Source: Brevibacillus laterosporus DSM 25 (lineage in GTDB: Bacteria; Bacillota; Bacilli; Brevibacillales; Brevibacillaceae). Taken from it: a DNA stretch of 64,000 nt. Positions within the stretch are counted from its first letter, which is position 1. The number at the start of each line of letters is the position of its first letter. Below the pieces are notes generated by a model. It was not told the DNA's origin, searched no databases, and saw only the letters and a list, made by a program, of their open reading frames with translations. This document shows, one piece after another, positions 12,001 to 21,100 of the stretch. Position numbers and translations under genes: made by a program. The stretch covers positions 5,059,501-5,123,500 of the forward strand of contig NZ_CP017705.1 of the NCBI RefSeq assembly GCF_002706795.1, written 5' to 3'.

Positions 12001-12112
12001 TACCCATCTCAATAAAGGGAACATCAGGCTGGATCAATTCAACATCAACACTTAGCTCGTGCGCCATACTTTCCCTAAGAAATAAATACACGTCTTCTTC
12101 CCTTCGATTCAT
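1..12112 (-). CDS. trans-AT polyketide synthase, starts with tandem beta-branching ACPs (3' end outside window)
   Basis: Open frame of 4037 codons from ATG 12112 to the left edge with no stop; the start is set by a GGGGAGGA site and lies 24 bp after the upstream PKS stop. Domains by residue: ACP (Ser40), ACP (Ser163), KS (289-705, Cys456), DH (about 900-1195, His927/Asp1108), KR (1200-1640), ACP (Ser1698), KS (1783-2210, Cys1952), DH (2415-2715, His2444/Asp2620), KR (2720-3140), ACP (Ser3193), KS0 (3283-3705, Cys3453, His replaced by Ala3587), ACP (Ser3946). Architecture: ACP-ACP / KS-DH-KR-ACP / KS-DH-KR-ACP / KS0-ACP. There is no AT, ER or TE. Both KRs have an Asp in the region of the LDD motif (LND, IKD), which in known KRs goes with B-type stereochemistry. 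The last residues (about 4022-4037, MLEDFKNGEV) look like the short C-terminal helix seen at PKS subunit ends, so the true stop is probably only a few codons beyond the window. Confidence 0.95.
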   Translation of the reverse strand, partial: MNRREEDVYLFLRESMAHELSVDVELIQPDVPFIEMGMDSIIGVSWIRKINSNFNLSIPATKIYAYPTLGEFHQYLLSILGDSTVERVDHVEDKLTTNVRHDVQHVNSNEGPIKQIDEAAPDVSGAALFDVVSELKGALAAELDLNTSFIDEDTPFTELGLDSIIGVTWIRKINSRFKLSLPVTKVYSYPTISKFAEYLIQKHGEILCDVSAQEVENPKSSIIQSEITDPVLSQVNASPISVQDVDPKQVLAAAQVAASITPLERISAKAPASDQTGSKTEGESAITCDIAIIGMSGSFPQAQNLDEFWNNILEGKDCISEVPPWRWKSDEFYDPKPDIPGKTYSKWMGVLENADKFDPLFFNISPIEAEQMDPQQRLMLQESWRCIEDAGYDPFTLSGSKCGVYIGCSPSGYGGNLELTDLNAHQNLGNNMAVLASRISYFLNLRGPCLSIDTACSSSLVAIASACDNLLLGNIDLALSGGVWVIPGPGLHVAMSQLGALSPDGRCFAFESRANGFVPAEGVGVVMLKLLEDAERDRDHIYAVIKGWGINQDGKTNGITAPNADAQADLHRSIYQKFNINPENIQLIETHGTGTSLGDPIEVEGLVSAFSEYTDRRHFCALTSVKSNIGHTACAAGVAGLIKTALAIKNKELPPIANFSSLNPHIDFNETPFYVNEKRRHWVQTTGLRQAAVSSFGYSGTNAHIVLAETPYVEADSPDNPSYLIVLSARDGKQLEAQARNLLSYISQKPDIVIGNISYTLLVGRKHFRNRVAVVVSNLSELSTELMKWLEKDPSSRVTTGNATPLPITNTNPELESFYHSVKVCHMESSEAEYASALSIVAKLYIKGYNLPFVKLFDTKKYRRVSLPTYPFVQQSYWLNHDITTMKQDRVSGEIRMYPVTHSDTSIGDRISFTASLGADDFFMRDHKVGNTMVVPGVVYVEMAREAIQRAMAMTAGTRLRSFSESQIRLQNVIWLQPGALTGNELSLELRVLPKSDDRFEYTIMESGGNEEILYNQGVARLVPGVTPEILDIEELARIYSERIISSQEFYRIYNDIGLIYGSSHQAVVELRVGQGEDSLPGVLVKLENPRSKEEHNDGFVLHPSIMDGALQATIALGLETSEVTRFDSKARLPFSFDSLDICQPTPNRAYAWIRHSIGGSRNSSVQKLDISICDEQGNICVDIKGFSSREYVASMPNHEDVSFITPIWTPTDLKLSQTYSIPEQDVTHKVVLLGAVNQKLVDNIRKLLPESIELERIQMDVNSLSERYESATQYVTSLIREWAEAGYSRKKLLQVVVVDNETKEYRTLCGISGLLKTASLEYPTIRTQCIGWFDEMDPYIFKDFIYSTAAQEVRDFKYSGNIMYHKKYETLSDHNEIGGAFALREGGTYLITGGIGGLGRIFARFIASNLKRGAVILTGRSTRDHHIEEFLNSLRGTEFRAEYVQCDISESNSVEKLFDYIETSYCELAGIIHAAGTLNDGYIMKKSRSAIHDVLSPKVAGIVNLDQASKVHRLDFFASFSSNVSELGNPGQSDYAAANGFMDVYSACRADLVVAGQRYGQTLSVNWPLWAEGGMKVDHDTEQQLRSQGLVPLGSLEGIEAFQQALRFGRSQLCVFAGNTDRVKNAFEMYSTMSLDTKTQDVAAQAANGNNGSISMDKEQLLHRIQTALIEMVTEQLKVQPDDIDIYNELSEYGFDSISFTKFANTINSKYDVGLAPTIFFEYPTLGGISEYLLEEHGSLFAEQWCDLSGNEVLGDKFGKEADEKVQNDRTVSKQLPRDRQRVAIIGMSGCFPQADDLDQFWDNLLNGADCITEIPSSRWDWRKLQGDPKSGDGKTNVKWGGFINEVDLFDPLFFDISPREAVSMDPQQRLLMTHAWLALEDSGYAPSSLAGSDTAVLIGTAPSGYGNLLLQARHLGESYASTGISGSVGPNRVSYLLDLHGPSEPIETACSSSLVAIHRGAELIRRGEVSMAIVGGVNTIVSPDLHISYSRAGMLCDDGRCKTFSDKANGYVRGEGVGVLVLKSLELAEADGDHIYGVILASVENHGGRANSLTAPNPNAQAELIKAAYRQADIDPSTVTFIEAHGTGTELGDPIEINALKKAFGEIHEERGSDLSVAPACGIGSVKSNIGHLELAAGVAGVIKTLLQMKHKTLVKSLHTDTINPYIRLEQSPFYILRENRPWETQKGSNGEIIPRRAGVSSFGFGGVNAHLLLEEYTIQESEKKGLDNSRQTTYPIVLSARSEQQLLQIASSLLDFVDVNRLNDQDLASLAFTLQVGRDAMEERLATVVRNMKDLREKLESICAEQPNYISWYKGTVKQSAMQLATFNSDKDRQKVVSDWVQRKKYEPILDLWVQGLHFDWMRLHSEGQMPNRMSLPTYPFERQKYWVKGGDTGSHLHESCNVQPESVSQIHPLIHQNISTLHEAVFSSHFDGSEFFLADHIVNGHPMLPGVAYLEMAREAIVRAAGAATNIHVALDNVVWLKPAIVTDQPVDLRIRIHSPHNNELSYEIYTLSDGKDVVFCKGNGCLMETSSTIKTRKLDVNQLLTSCSLQRVTGDEIYTAYDNLGLHYGPTYRAVMEVNCGIDNMGNPQAIAKLSCPEAILPTLFEFMLHPSVIDSALQALLGMNISFVSEKQQQRLGVPYALDFVNIYSESPSEAYAWIRYSEGNAPGNPIRKLDISVFDAEGNVCAELGGLSSREFKERDTDSAPYLLYGPEWVPAPLPSIESVIPSNAHIFLIGDINSDQKSRLEQVLSSNQLMFIPVKDTSSDQQYVDVVQRLFRAIQPLASVRTITQTLVQVVIVNMPENAGASLAGVSGLLKTAALENPNLNIQCVEIDRELEADELIDTLIRNSADPDAKEVRYSGEERLVKRMVELSSIPEVQNSSIWKNEGIYLITGGLGKLGLTFARDIATHAAKATIILCGRSPISAEKQLEVDLLNELGVSIVYQCVDISSYEQVKRLVRSIEMTHGTLTGIIHCAGIIKDRYIINKPIEDLESVLMPKVSGTVNLDRATSTHPLDYFICFSSTSAELGNPGQSDYAAANAFMDKYSLYRNQLVREGKRVGHTLSINWPLWTEGGMQVEEGMRKRMAMKGIGTLSTEKGLEAFKNAARAQLDQVLIISSDPDSESERKQTQTTEASAVPAHLKIPSDSALRETALRYFKKVIADALSMPVERLDIDAQLERYGVDSMLSMDLISHLEKTFGSLSNTLFFEVQTIRDLTDYFIDRHRSVLNSLFGVKENSSVGSVPNLMQEQEKPVLSSKTDEENERPIPSNQVKSTDVAIIGMVGRYPKARNVNEFWNNLVSGTDCVSEIPTERWNLNDFFDSNKDSVSTSYCKWGGFLDDVDQFDPQFFNITPREAKLMDPQQRIFLEAVWELLEGNGITQSKIDIQYDRRVGVYVGSMYQMYQAENTDIVGNALTSISSYNMIANRVSYYFGFEGPSVAVDNMCSSSAMAIHLACNALAQGEAKLAIAGGVNLSIDPKKYIALSQTQLLASNPHSRSFSDGDGYLPSEGVGAVLLKPLSDAIKDGDNIMAVIKSSSSMHGGRSNGFMAPRYKTQVNVIEDCLSRAGLVPDDIGYIEAAANGAALGDAVEINAMAHVFRNTEKAIPIGSVKSNIGHPEAASGIAQLTKVVLQLENNIIPPIMQFGQVNPNLNIENLPFRLTSELETWPEVSQQDQHQSGYSPRRALINSIGAGGSYVSLIIEEYINRKTNAPADMEINSQLIVLSAKDDEALRRVAENSIHYLEENKEIVLTNLAYTLQLGRNELPVRLAFTARSVDDVVANLVSYLGKSSSKGSHNQAIYTGNAETDFAELELLVTGRRGEEFVHALVSDRDLDKLAALWVKGCRVDWSSLHDQSQRTIMSFPTYPFKKSRYWHSEGLYSKTLPQQSLAPVEQVKNQAHTGKPDFVAYLIEFFAEFVGVAMEQIPVDKDIHSMGIDSLAWIRLQRKVEKDFGIQLLSTELLNFTKIRALADCLEDKLVSQTSNDPIDKDKGEKKLVQVSDSDSVPLESNINEIERKMKMLEDFKNGEV
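158..2275 (-). other. non-elongating KS0-ACP module
   Basis: Residues 3280-3985 of the left PKS. The active Cys is kept in DNMCSSS (Cys3453), but HGTGT reads AANGA (Ala3587 at the catalytic His). The ACP has MGIDSLAW (Ser3946), with Trp at +3 and therefore not the beta-branching mark. It probably hands the chain to the next protein or presents it to a trans-acting enzyme. Confidence 0.85.
2423..6775 (-). other. PKS module KS-DH-KR-ACP
   Basis: Residues 1780-3230 of the left PKS. The KS has ETACSSS and HGTGT. The DH is complete (ADHIVNGHPMLP, HPSVIDSALQ). The KR has TGGLGKLG and QSDYAAANAF. The ACP has YGVDSML (Ser3193). A second olefin is predicted. Confidence 0.9.
6908..11254 (-). other. 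PKS module KS-DH-KR-ACP
   Basis: Residues 287-1735 of the left PKS. The KS has DTACSSS and HGTGT. The DH reads HKVGNTMVVP (Asn where Gly is usual) and HPSIMDGALQ. The KR has TGGIGGLG and QSDYAAANGF. The ACP has YGFDSIS (Ser1698). Predicted output is an olefin next to the beta-branched unit. Confidence 0.9.
11513..12112 (-). other. tandem ACPs with beta-branching Trp signature
   Basis: Residues 1-200 of the left PKS. Both ACPs carry DSxxxxxW: MGMDSIIGVSW (Ser40, Trp46) and LGLDSIIGVTW (Ser163, Trp169). A Trp six residues after the phosphopantetheine Ser is the published mark of ACPs that receive HMGS-catalysed beta-branches, often in tandem. No other ACP in the window has Trp at +6. Confidence 0.92.
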
Positions 12113-12119
12113 ATTGACT

Positions 12120-12127
12120 TCCTCCCC
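12120..12127 (-). promoter_or_regulatory. ribosome binding site of the left PKS
   Basis: GGGGAGGA, 7 nt before ATG 12112; it fixes the start of the gene. Confidence 0.85.
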
Positions 12128-12136
12128 GCTTGTTTA

Positions 12137-15100
12137 CTATTGCGTGACCAAAACCTTATATTTTGCAACTACGTTTTCAATCGTTTTGTTGAGCCGCTCC
12201 GGTGCTTCGAGCATACTGTAATGGCCAACGTTTTCAATTGATTCAACGTTAATGCCGTAATGTTTAGCGGCATTAACGTTAGTTGTTAACCATGATGATG
12301 AATTTATCAATGTTATTGGAACTCTAATCCTGTTTCTCACAGTCTGCATATATGTGACCATACCACGATATGAAGCTTCCAGAATATGCTTGCTTACCAA
12401 ATTCCGGACAGATTCGACCAGCTTGATCAATGAAGGATCTGCCCCGGGCAAAAACATATCCTTTATCTCCGCGTCACACTCGAAGACAGAGTCTACATAT
12501 ATCTCTAATTGCTCAGCGGAAAGATGCCTTGGCTCAACGTTATGCAAAGTTTCCACTCCGATCAAACCAATGACGTTTCCGTTAATGAGGTACTCTGCTT
12601 CGACAATAACGGGACCACCTAGTGAGTGGCCAACCAACACAATATTGGTCAATTCCAGACTGTTAACCACTGAGGCTACATCATTGGCATAGGCGTCAAT
12701 GGTCCATTTTTCTCGATTGCTACCAGAATCTCCGTGACCGGCCAACTCAATGTTAACTACACGATATTTCTTACTGAAATACTCAATTTGATTAGCCCAG
12801 AAGCTCGAATTACATCCTAGACCGTGGACAAGCACAATGGTCATACCGCCGTTACCAGATACTTCGTAGTTTATACAAACTCCATCTTTTGAAAAAACAC
12901 TATTACGGTGATTAAGTTTCGATTTATTAGGCAAGAACGGTTTTTGTGCGATAATGCCCACATGCTCCATGCCCGAATCCGGTGCATGTTGTGCATTGCG
13001 ATCCACACCAACGCTACCGAAAAATCCAAGTTTCTCCACAGTAAAGCCAGCAGCCATGCATTCCCGCTCAAATACATCGGGATCCAGTGCATTAATCAGA
13101 CTAGGCCCGCCCTGCACATCAACCGGATCAAAGTGATCTGCTACATTCTCGATAAAGCCGGGCCATGCATCACCCTCCCGCTTACGGCGCTCATAATCTG
13201 GCGCTTTGGATTGCCAATATCCAAAATATGGGGAGTCTGTACTCAGGAAAACCTTCCCACCTGGTTTGAGCCAACGGTACATCTTCTGCAGTGTTATCTT
13301 CACCTCTTCCGGACTTAGGAAATGAATCACACGACTTGCATGAATTGCACTAAACTGTCCATCCTCAAAATCTATATTTGGGAGTTTGCCTTGCTTCAAA
13401 GTAAGCTGATCTCGAAATTGTTCATCAATACGCTGTTCAAGGATATCTAAATGTTTTTGCTCCAGGTCAACAGCGAAAACTCTGGCGCCGTTTTCCAATG
13501 CTGCGATTGTTGCTACCCCATACGCACATCCAATATCAAGAACCTCTCCACCACAGATACCCGCGTATTCGACGAAGTCGCTGGAATATGGAATCAGATG
13601 CTCTACCATCACACCCGTTCTATTTAAAGTAGGTACCATACCCTTGAAATTGATGGCGGCCGCAGACTTCAAGTCTTCTAAAATATCATGCTTCTTAAGC
13701 ACTTTCGCATTTTTTTCATCCTTTCGCGACTTGAGTGTCGATCCGACTGCATAAAGCGGCAATGGAGCAAGGACAATATCATTCGGTTTAAGCACATGGA
13801 TCGCAGACTTTCTCGAAGAGCGCAAGTAGTGATCTAGTGATACAAGTTCAACTATATTTCCCTTATTTCCGGAATCATTTCGTAATCCCGTCAAGCTCTT
13901 TGATTTGTGCTGTTGTCTTCCGATAGCAGTCTTTTGAACTTGATTTTCCTCCGATTGGCTGCCAACTGGATGAGTGTCTGTCTCACTGGAAACGAGCATC
14001 TCCTGCTTTTGCTTGCTCCAATAACGTTTTGTGAAAAATGGATACGGAGGCAAAGAAATTCCTTTCGCAACTGCCTGATAATCATGCTTCTGCCATGGCA
14101 GGGTGTATCCTTCAATATAGCGTTGTGCCAGGTCCGTAATAAGCTGAATGTAAGCCTCTTGACTGATGCCAAGCTGCTTTAACTGTTTAAACTTGTGTGC
14201 AAGTTCATGAACAACAGAAGAATCAGCAGTGAAATTACGCTCCACTAAGCCTGCATACACTCGTTCATCTGGCGTTCCGCTGAGAACCCCTCTCCATACA
14301 TGTAACGCTTCACGGGCAGAAGTAACCACGATTGCACACCTGTATCTAAAATGATGACGTCCCTTGCCTAGAGTATCACTGATCCGAGCTAGCATAGATT
14401 GATTAATCTCTTCATGTTCAAACAGCTCAATCATTGAAGCGATTCGAGCGTTAAGAGCTTCTTGTGTCTTCGCTGACAATAACAGCAAATAGCCAGGAGA
14501 AGGATCCGGAGCTACGTATGTTTTTGGAACATATTCGCGAAGGACTACATGTGCATTGGACCCACTCATACCGAAGGCACTTACAGCTCCCGTACGTGTA
14601 CCGTTTCCAGAATGCGACCACTCCTTAGTCGAATGATTTACATAAAACGGACTATCGTGCCAGTTAATATAATCACTCTCATTCTGACAATTCAACGATG
14701 CAGGGATAACACCATGTCGAACGGACTCGGAAAGCGAGATTAGACTGACATTACCGGAGGCCGCAAAGGTATGGCCGATATTTGTTTTGGTTGATGTTAA
14801 TGCACAATAGCCTTTTTTGTCCGTGACATCCTCGAAAGTACGAATTAAGGCATTTATTTCAACGGGATCCCCCAGTCTCGTTCCTGTACCATGTGTAACA
14901 ATATGGCCTATATCGGCAGGATTGATATTGTACTTTTGGTAGACCGACGTAATCAACGCTTGCTGAGCACGTCCACTAGGTGCTGTAATACCATTTGTTT
15001 TGCCGTCGTAGTTAATACCGCTTCCCACTATTAGGCTGTAGATAGAATTTCCATCACGTTCAGCTTTGGACTTTCGTTTAAGCACTAGGACAGTAACAGC

Positions 15101-18100
15101 TTCTCCAGGAACCATTCCATTGGCGTGTTCGTCAAAGGAGTGGCATTTTCCATCCGCAGAGAGCATTCCCATCTGACTTAATGCAATGAAGGAATCAGGC
15201 GACAAGACAAAATTTGCAGCAGCCACAATAGCTATATCGCACTCACCTGCTCGCAAGCTGGCACATGCCTGATGAACAGCGACCAGGCCGGACGAGCAAG
15301 CTGTATTAATTGCTAGCACCGGTCCTGATAGATCTAAGAAATAAGATAACCGAGAAGCTAGGATTGCATCACTATTTGATGTAACCGTAATATCATCAGT
15401 AACAAGATGGTAGTCGCCCGGCTCAGCACCGACAAATACACCTACAGTATTGCAAGCCAGTTCCTTCTGGCCCACTTCGGCGTCTTCAAGGGCTTTCCAT
15501 GCCTCTTGTAACAAATGGCGCTGGCGTGGATCCATCGTCCGGGCTTCCCTTGGCGAAATCTCAAAAAATAGTGGATCGAACTCGCCTACCTTATCGATTG
15601 AGCCCATCCATTTACAATTCGTCGTCATTGGCGTAGCTTCTTCTGAATAATACGCATTTACATCGAATCTCGACTTCGGTATTTCTTTGACAGAGTCACG
15701 ACCATTTACGATATTTCTCCAAAAAAGTTCGACCGATTCTGCCTCTGGAAATAATCCGCTCATGCCAATAATTGCGATCGCATCATCGTCCTCATCACAT
15801 TTGTCACTCGATTCGCTGTTACGTACAAGTTGTGAATCTTCAGGAAGAAGTCGTTCACTTGCATGGCAACTTGTCACTATTTCCGAAACTTCTGATTCCT
15901 GTTCCAATAATGATAAGGCAATAGTAGTGTTGTGTCGCTCAAGGATGTATTCAATCAACTCGGAAATGTTCGTATAGTCAAAGAACACAGAAGGTAAAAT
16001 GCTTACACCGAATCTCTCCGAGAGAAGTCTGGCGAATTGAGCCAGTCTAATGGAATCTAAACCAATGTCAGCAAAATTTTTGGTTAATTCCAATTTCTCA
16101 ATTGGAACATTTAAAAGTGAACTGACGATATCTTTTACTACGGAAGCAACTGTCGTAAAAATGTCGATTTCTGATTTAGCATTACAATCACAATTATCAG
16201 TCAGGTTATCCTCACTCGGATTGACAGTGATCATTCGGACAGCGCTCGATAGGTATTCGCCCAACACTCTTTCTGCCCTTCTATTTTGAACATTGACAAT
16301 GATTGGACTAACACAGCCAGATTGAAGAGTAGCGAACAGCAGATTCATCATCTTGGCAAAGTCAAGAGGTTTCTGGGCGCTAGATGTTAAATACATTTCC
16401 ATCGAGTGCTTGTCCTTGCCCTTGCGTGCCATTGATCCCAAACCGCCATCCTCCAAAATCGGCCAATTTATTGAGTATACGGGAAACGACTGTTCAGTGT
16501 CCGTCTGTTTTGCTCGAGTAAGGCTCGACTGAAACCTATTGGCAATAGCATAGTCGCAACTTCCAAAGTCACCAATAACTGATGCAATAGAAGAAAAATG
16601 ACAAATAAAATCAAGGGATGCAGAACCAAAAACCTTTTCTATAGACAGCGTGCCGTAGGTTTTAGGACATAACACTTTGTTTATATCATCAAAACTCTTT
16701 TCGGTAAAAATAGACTTTTCGGCAATTCCTGCTACGTGAAATACCCCGTTAACGGACGTATTATTCTTCCTGTAAACTTCATAATGCTGGCTTAATGCAT
16801 CGGCATCGCTTATATCAACTTGCCAATACGTTATGAGCTTTGATTTTTCGCCTAGGTTCTGTATCCATTTGGCAGAGGTGATATCATAATCGCTTCTACC
16901 GATCAGGATAATCTGAGCATTATAATTAGTAACGAGATACTCAGTTAGCTTTCTACCAATACCTCCAGTTCCACCTGCAACAACGTAAGTACCGCCAGGA
17001 ACGATGGGTGTTCCCGGATCGCTAGGGATCGAGACAGGACGGATTACACTACTATACCTAACCCCATCGCTATATAATGCACTGGTGCGCTTCGTGCTGG
17101 ATAATTCTTTTACCACAATTGGCGCCCAATATTCTAGATCAGGCATATCCTCACTCAGAAGCACTCTTACGGTCGTATCAGTAAACACTTGCTTAATCGA
17201 TCTTTCAATACCAATCAAGCAATCAAGGGACGCCTGTTCAATATCATTTACATATGTTCCTGCGATAACAACATCAGGAATATTTAGGAGTGACCGGGCT
17301 ATCATTTGAATGACCCCTATTACATAAGACGTATCAATCAGTGCCCGATTCTCTTCTACGGTCCACATATAGACAACCGAGCAAACATCAATGCGATTCA
17401 TATAAAGATCATCAAACAAATGCACTACCGCATTTGGATCATTGCTATCAATAACATAGAACGTATCTGATACTTTTTGGAAGATGTCCCCCTTGCCAAC
17501 GTATATAACATTCAAACCGGAGGCATACACAGAAACGTAGTCAGTAAATATCTGCTGTGCTTCAAAATCATGAAGAAAGCAAACGACTGTTTTGCCTTCA
17601 ACTAAATTCGTTTGTTGAATCGGTGAAGCTTCCCAGCATTCTTCAAATGTCATAATCGAGTATTCATCCTTAGTTGACGGCACAGGGCTCATTACCTGCT
17701 TCATGCTACTCTTTTCAAGATAATAGATCTCTTTGCTAAATGGGTAGGTAGGAACACTCACTCGCGGTGGCCTTTGATCGCCATACAGGCTGGACCAATG
17801 TATATTCCCCCCGGCTACCCACCACTGCGCAATTTTCGTGAGATTTCCCGTATCAATCCACTGATTTAACAAGAGTGCCTGATCAGCCTCATCACTGATG
17901 ATAGAGGTTATGCCATTATTGCTCATTTCTCCAATGAAGCGTCGGTTATCCTGTTTTCCTTCAACATATAATGTAAGTGATTCAATCAACTCTGTAATAT
18001 CCCGGACAAGAAATACTATCCGACATGGCAAAGATACCCTCCCCGCCTGCAATGTATATGCTATGGAGTTGAGACTGACTTGTCCGCTCGATGACAGCAA

Positions 18101-21100
18101 GAAGTCCAGCATCGCTTCAACATACTGCTTAAGGTTATCTTGCTTCAGAGCAGAAAGCGGAACAATGGAAGGCTTTTCTACAAGACCTCTTTTCTGCTGT
18201 GTACGGTCACCCTGAAGTATTGGTGCTTCAAGAATGGCATGTACGTTTGTTCCACCAATCCCAAAAGAGCTCAGTGCAGCTCTGAGCGGAGAATCGCTCT
18301 GTTGCAGTGGACGTCCCTCGGCAGCCACAAAAAACGGAGATGTTTCAAACGCTATATTTGGGTTGGGATGTTGATAGTTAATAGAAGTTGGTACATAGCC
18401 ATTACGAAGTACCAACGCTGTCTTGATGCATCCTGCCAGACCAGCTGCCGCATCAAGATGACCAATATTGCTTTTTACGGAGCCGATTGCACAATATTGA
18501 TTCCGGCTTGTAAACTCGCGATAAGCATCAGACAATGCAGATATTTCTATAGGGTCACCAAGCTTAGTGCCAGTACCGTGTGCTTCCACATAGGAAATGG
18601 TATCTGGGTTGATATTGGTAGCTTTATACACCTGTTTAATTACATCCGACTGCCCTGAAACACTTGGTGCATAGAAACCAGATTTGTCGTTTCCATCGTT
18701 ATTAATACCGATGCCACGAATAATCGCATAAATATTATCGTTATCTTCAATAGCCTGTACTGCATCTTTCAGAAGCAGGACAGCTACGCCTTCGCCTCCG
18801 ATCATTCCATCGGCACTTGCATCAAACGCTTTGCAATGACCGTCGGAAGATAAACTGAGCCCTTCCTCATAAAGATATCCAACACCTGTCGGCGCATAAA
18901 CAGCTGCAGCACCTACCAATGCATGTGTACACTGTTTTGCCTGTATCGCATTAAAAGCAATGGATAGCCCACTCAAGGAAGACGAGCAGTTGGTGTGAAT
19001 AAACATACTTGGCCCTTTTAAGCCTAGCTTGTATGAAATCATCGTTGGAATTGTTCCCATTTGCGACATCAAGAAGTTGACCAGTGCTTCCGAATCCTTT
19101 TTGTCCGTATTGTTTATAAGGTCTGCATGATATTGAGAATTGCAGGTAGACATATAAACAGCAGCATCCGAAATTTCAGATGGAACATACCCAGCGTCTT
19201 CGATTGCTTTCCACGAATTACTCAACAATAAACGCAGCTGAGGATCCAATAGTTCAGCATCTCTCGCAGAAATTTTAAAGAACTCAGGATCAAAATCATA
19301 TTTACCTTCTAGTGATGACTGGGCTGGAACAAAACGCTTATCCTTTATTACGTCAGGATTCATATGCATCTCTTTTAGTTCATCTTGCGAGTAGAACCTA
19401 ACGCTTTCCACACCATTTACAAGGTTATTCCAAAACTGCGTATAATTATCTGAACCAGGGAATTGGCATGAGATCCCGATAATTGCCACACTGTTCTTGT
19501 AGTAATCAGGTAATGTATCCGATTTAATTTGCTGCCCCTCTTTCTCTTTTTCGTGGTCTATATCTTTTAAAGATGTAACGGCAACCTTGCTTTCATTTCC
19601 GATTCTACCCAAATATGCGGCTATATCCCGAGCCTTCGAATATTTAAACATATCAGTTACCGAGAACGAAACTTGGAATGTCTTACTTATCTTGTTGGCA
19701 ACGATTGCAGCAGACACCGAGCTTCCGCCGACTTCAAAAAAGCCTTCGTCAGCACGTATATTCTCTATCCCCAATACATTTTGCCAGATAGCTAGTATAG
19801 CGCTTACGTTGTATCCTCTCTCATTTGCCGTTTCAGTTGGTCGTCTATTTGATATCGGCAAGCTTCTTAGCTGCTTCCTATCCAATTTTCCATTTGGTGT
19901 CTGCGGCAATTTGTCAAGTGCGACAAAATATGCTGGTACCATATATCCCGGCAACCTTTTAGCAAGATAAGTTTTCAACTCAAGCTCATCTACTTGTGTA
20001 TCTCTAGTATTGGATGACCGACTCGTAAAATAAGCAACGAGCTGTTTTTCTTCCCCGAGAACCTTATCAACGACTGCACACTGGTCTATAGCCGAATGAT
20101 TCATTAATTGGGCCTCTATCTCCCCCAGCTCTATGCGATATCCTCTGAGCTTTACTTGAGAGTCAATGCGTCCAAGATATTCGATGCTGCCATCAGGTCT
20201 CCAGCGTGCCAGATCACCGGTTTTGTACAGTCTCCCAGTTGATGTAAGTGAGTTATCAATGAACTTTTCTGCACTCAACTCCGGACGGTTCCAATATCCT
20301 TTTGAAACTCCATCCCCTGAAATACAAAGCTCTCCTGGAACTGCCACAGGATTTGGTTTACCGCGATCATTTAAAATATAGATTTGCGTGTTAGCAATTG
20401 GCTTGCCGATAGTCATAGGCCCATTGGCACTCACTCTGTTCACCGTACTCCAGACAGTAGTTTCTGTCGGGCCGTAAAGATTCCAAGCGTCTGTGCCCAA
20501 GTCACAAATCTGCTGCCTGAGTGATGTAGACATTGCCTCTCCACCACACAGGATTTTGAGTTTCTCCGGATTGCGCCATCCACAATAAAACAACATCGAC
20601 CAAGTAGACGGCGTAGCTTGCATAATGGTCGGGCGAACTTTTTCTATGAGCGCCTTTAAGGAATCTCCATTTTTAGAGGTGGCAGTATCACAGATATAAC
20701 ACGTAGCCCCCTGAATCAAAGGCAAAAATAACTCTAACACAGAAATGTCAAAGCAATGTGTTGTGACGGCCAGCATGATGTCGTCCACGCCTAGACCGGG
20801 TTCCTTCGCCATCGAAAATAAAAAGTTTGTCAGAGCTTGATGATGAACCATTACGCCCTTAGGTTTACCAGTGCTACCGGACGTATAAATGACGTATGCG
20901 AGATCATCACTGGTTGCCAGACTAGTTGTACTCTGCATTTCATGAATCATGGAAACCTCTTGCGGGGCCTCTTCGTCTATCGTTGTAATTAGAGGCTTGG
21001 TTATAACATCCAAATCGCCGACAATCCTTTTTAGCTTTGTAGCAAACGAAGATCGCGTCAACACAATTTTTGCACCAGAATCAGATAAAATATGGGCAAC

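Noticed and set aside
12140-13000. Terminal thioesterase of the assembly line
   Set aside because: More modules follow on the next protein, it does not follow an ACP, and its motifs fit general alpha/beta-hydrolases.
12908-13318. Plus-strand open frame of 136 codons
   Set aside because: It is antisense to the methyltransferase domain and has no domain-like features.
18140-18658. Plus-strand open frame of 172 codons
   Set aside because: It lies opposite a KS with fully conserved motifs on the minus strand, has no convincing ribosome site and gives no recognisable protein; it is a shadow frame, like all other plus-strand frames here.
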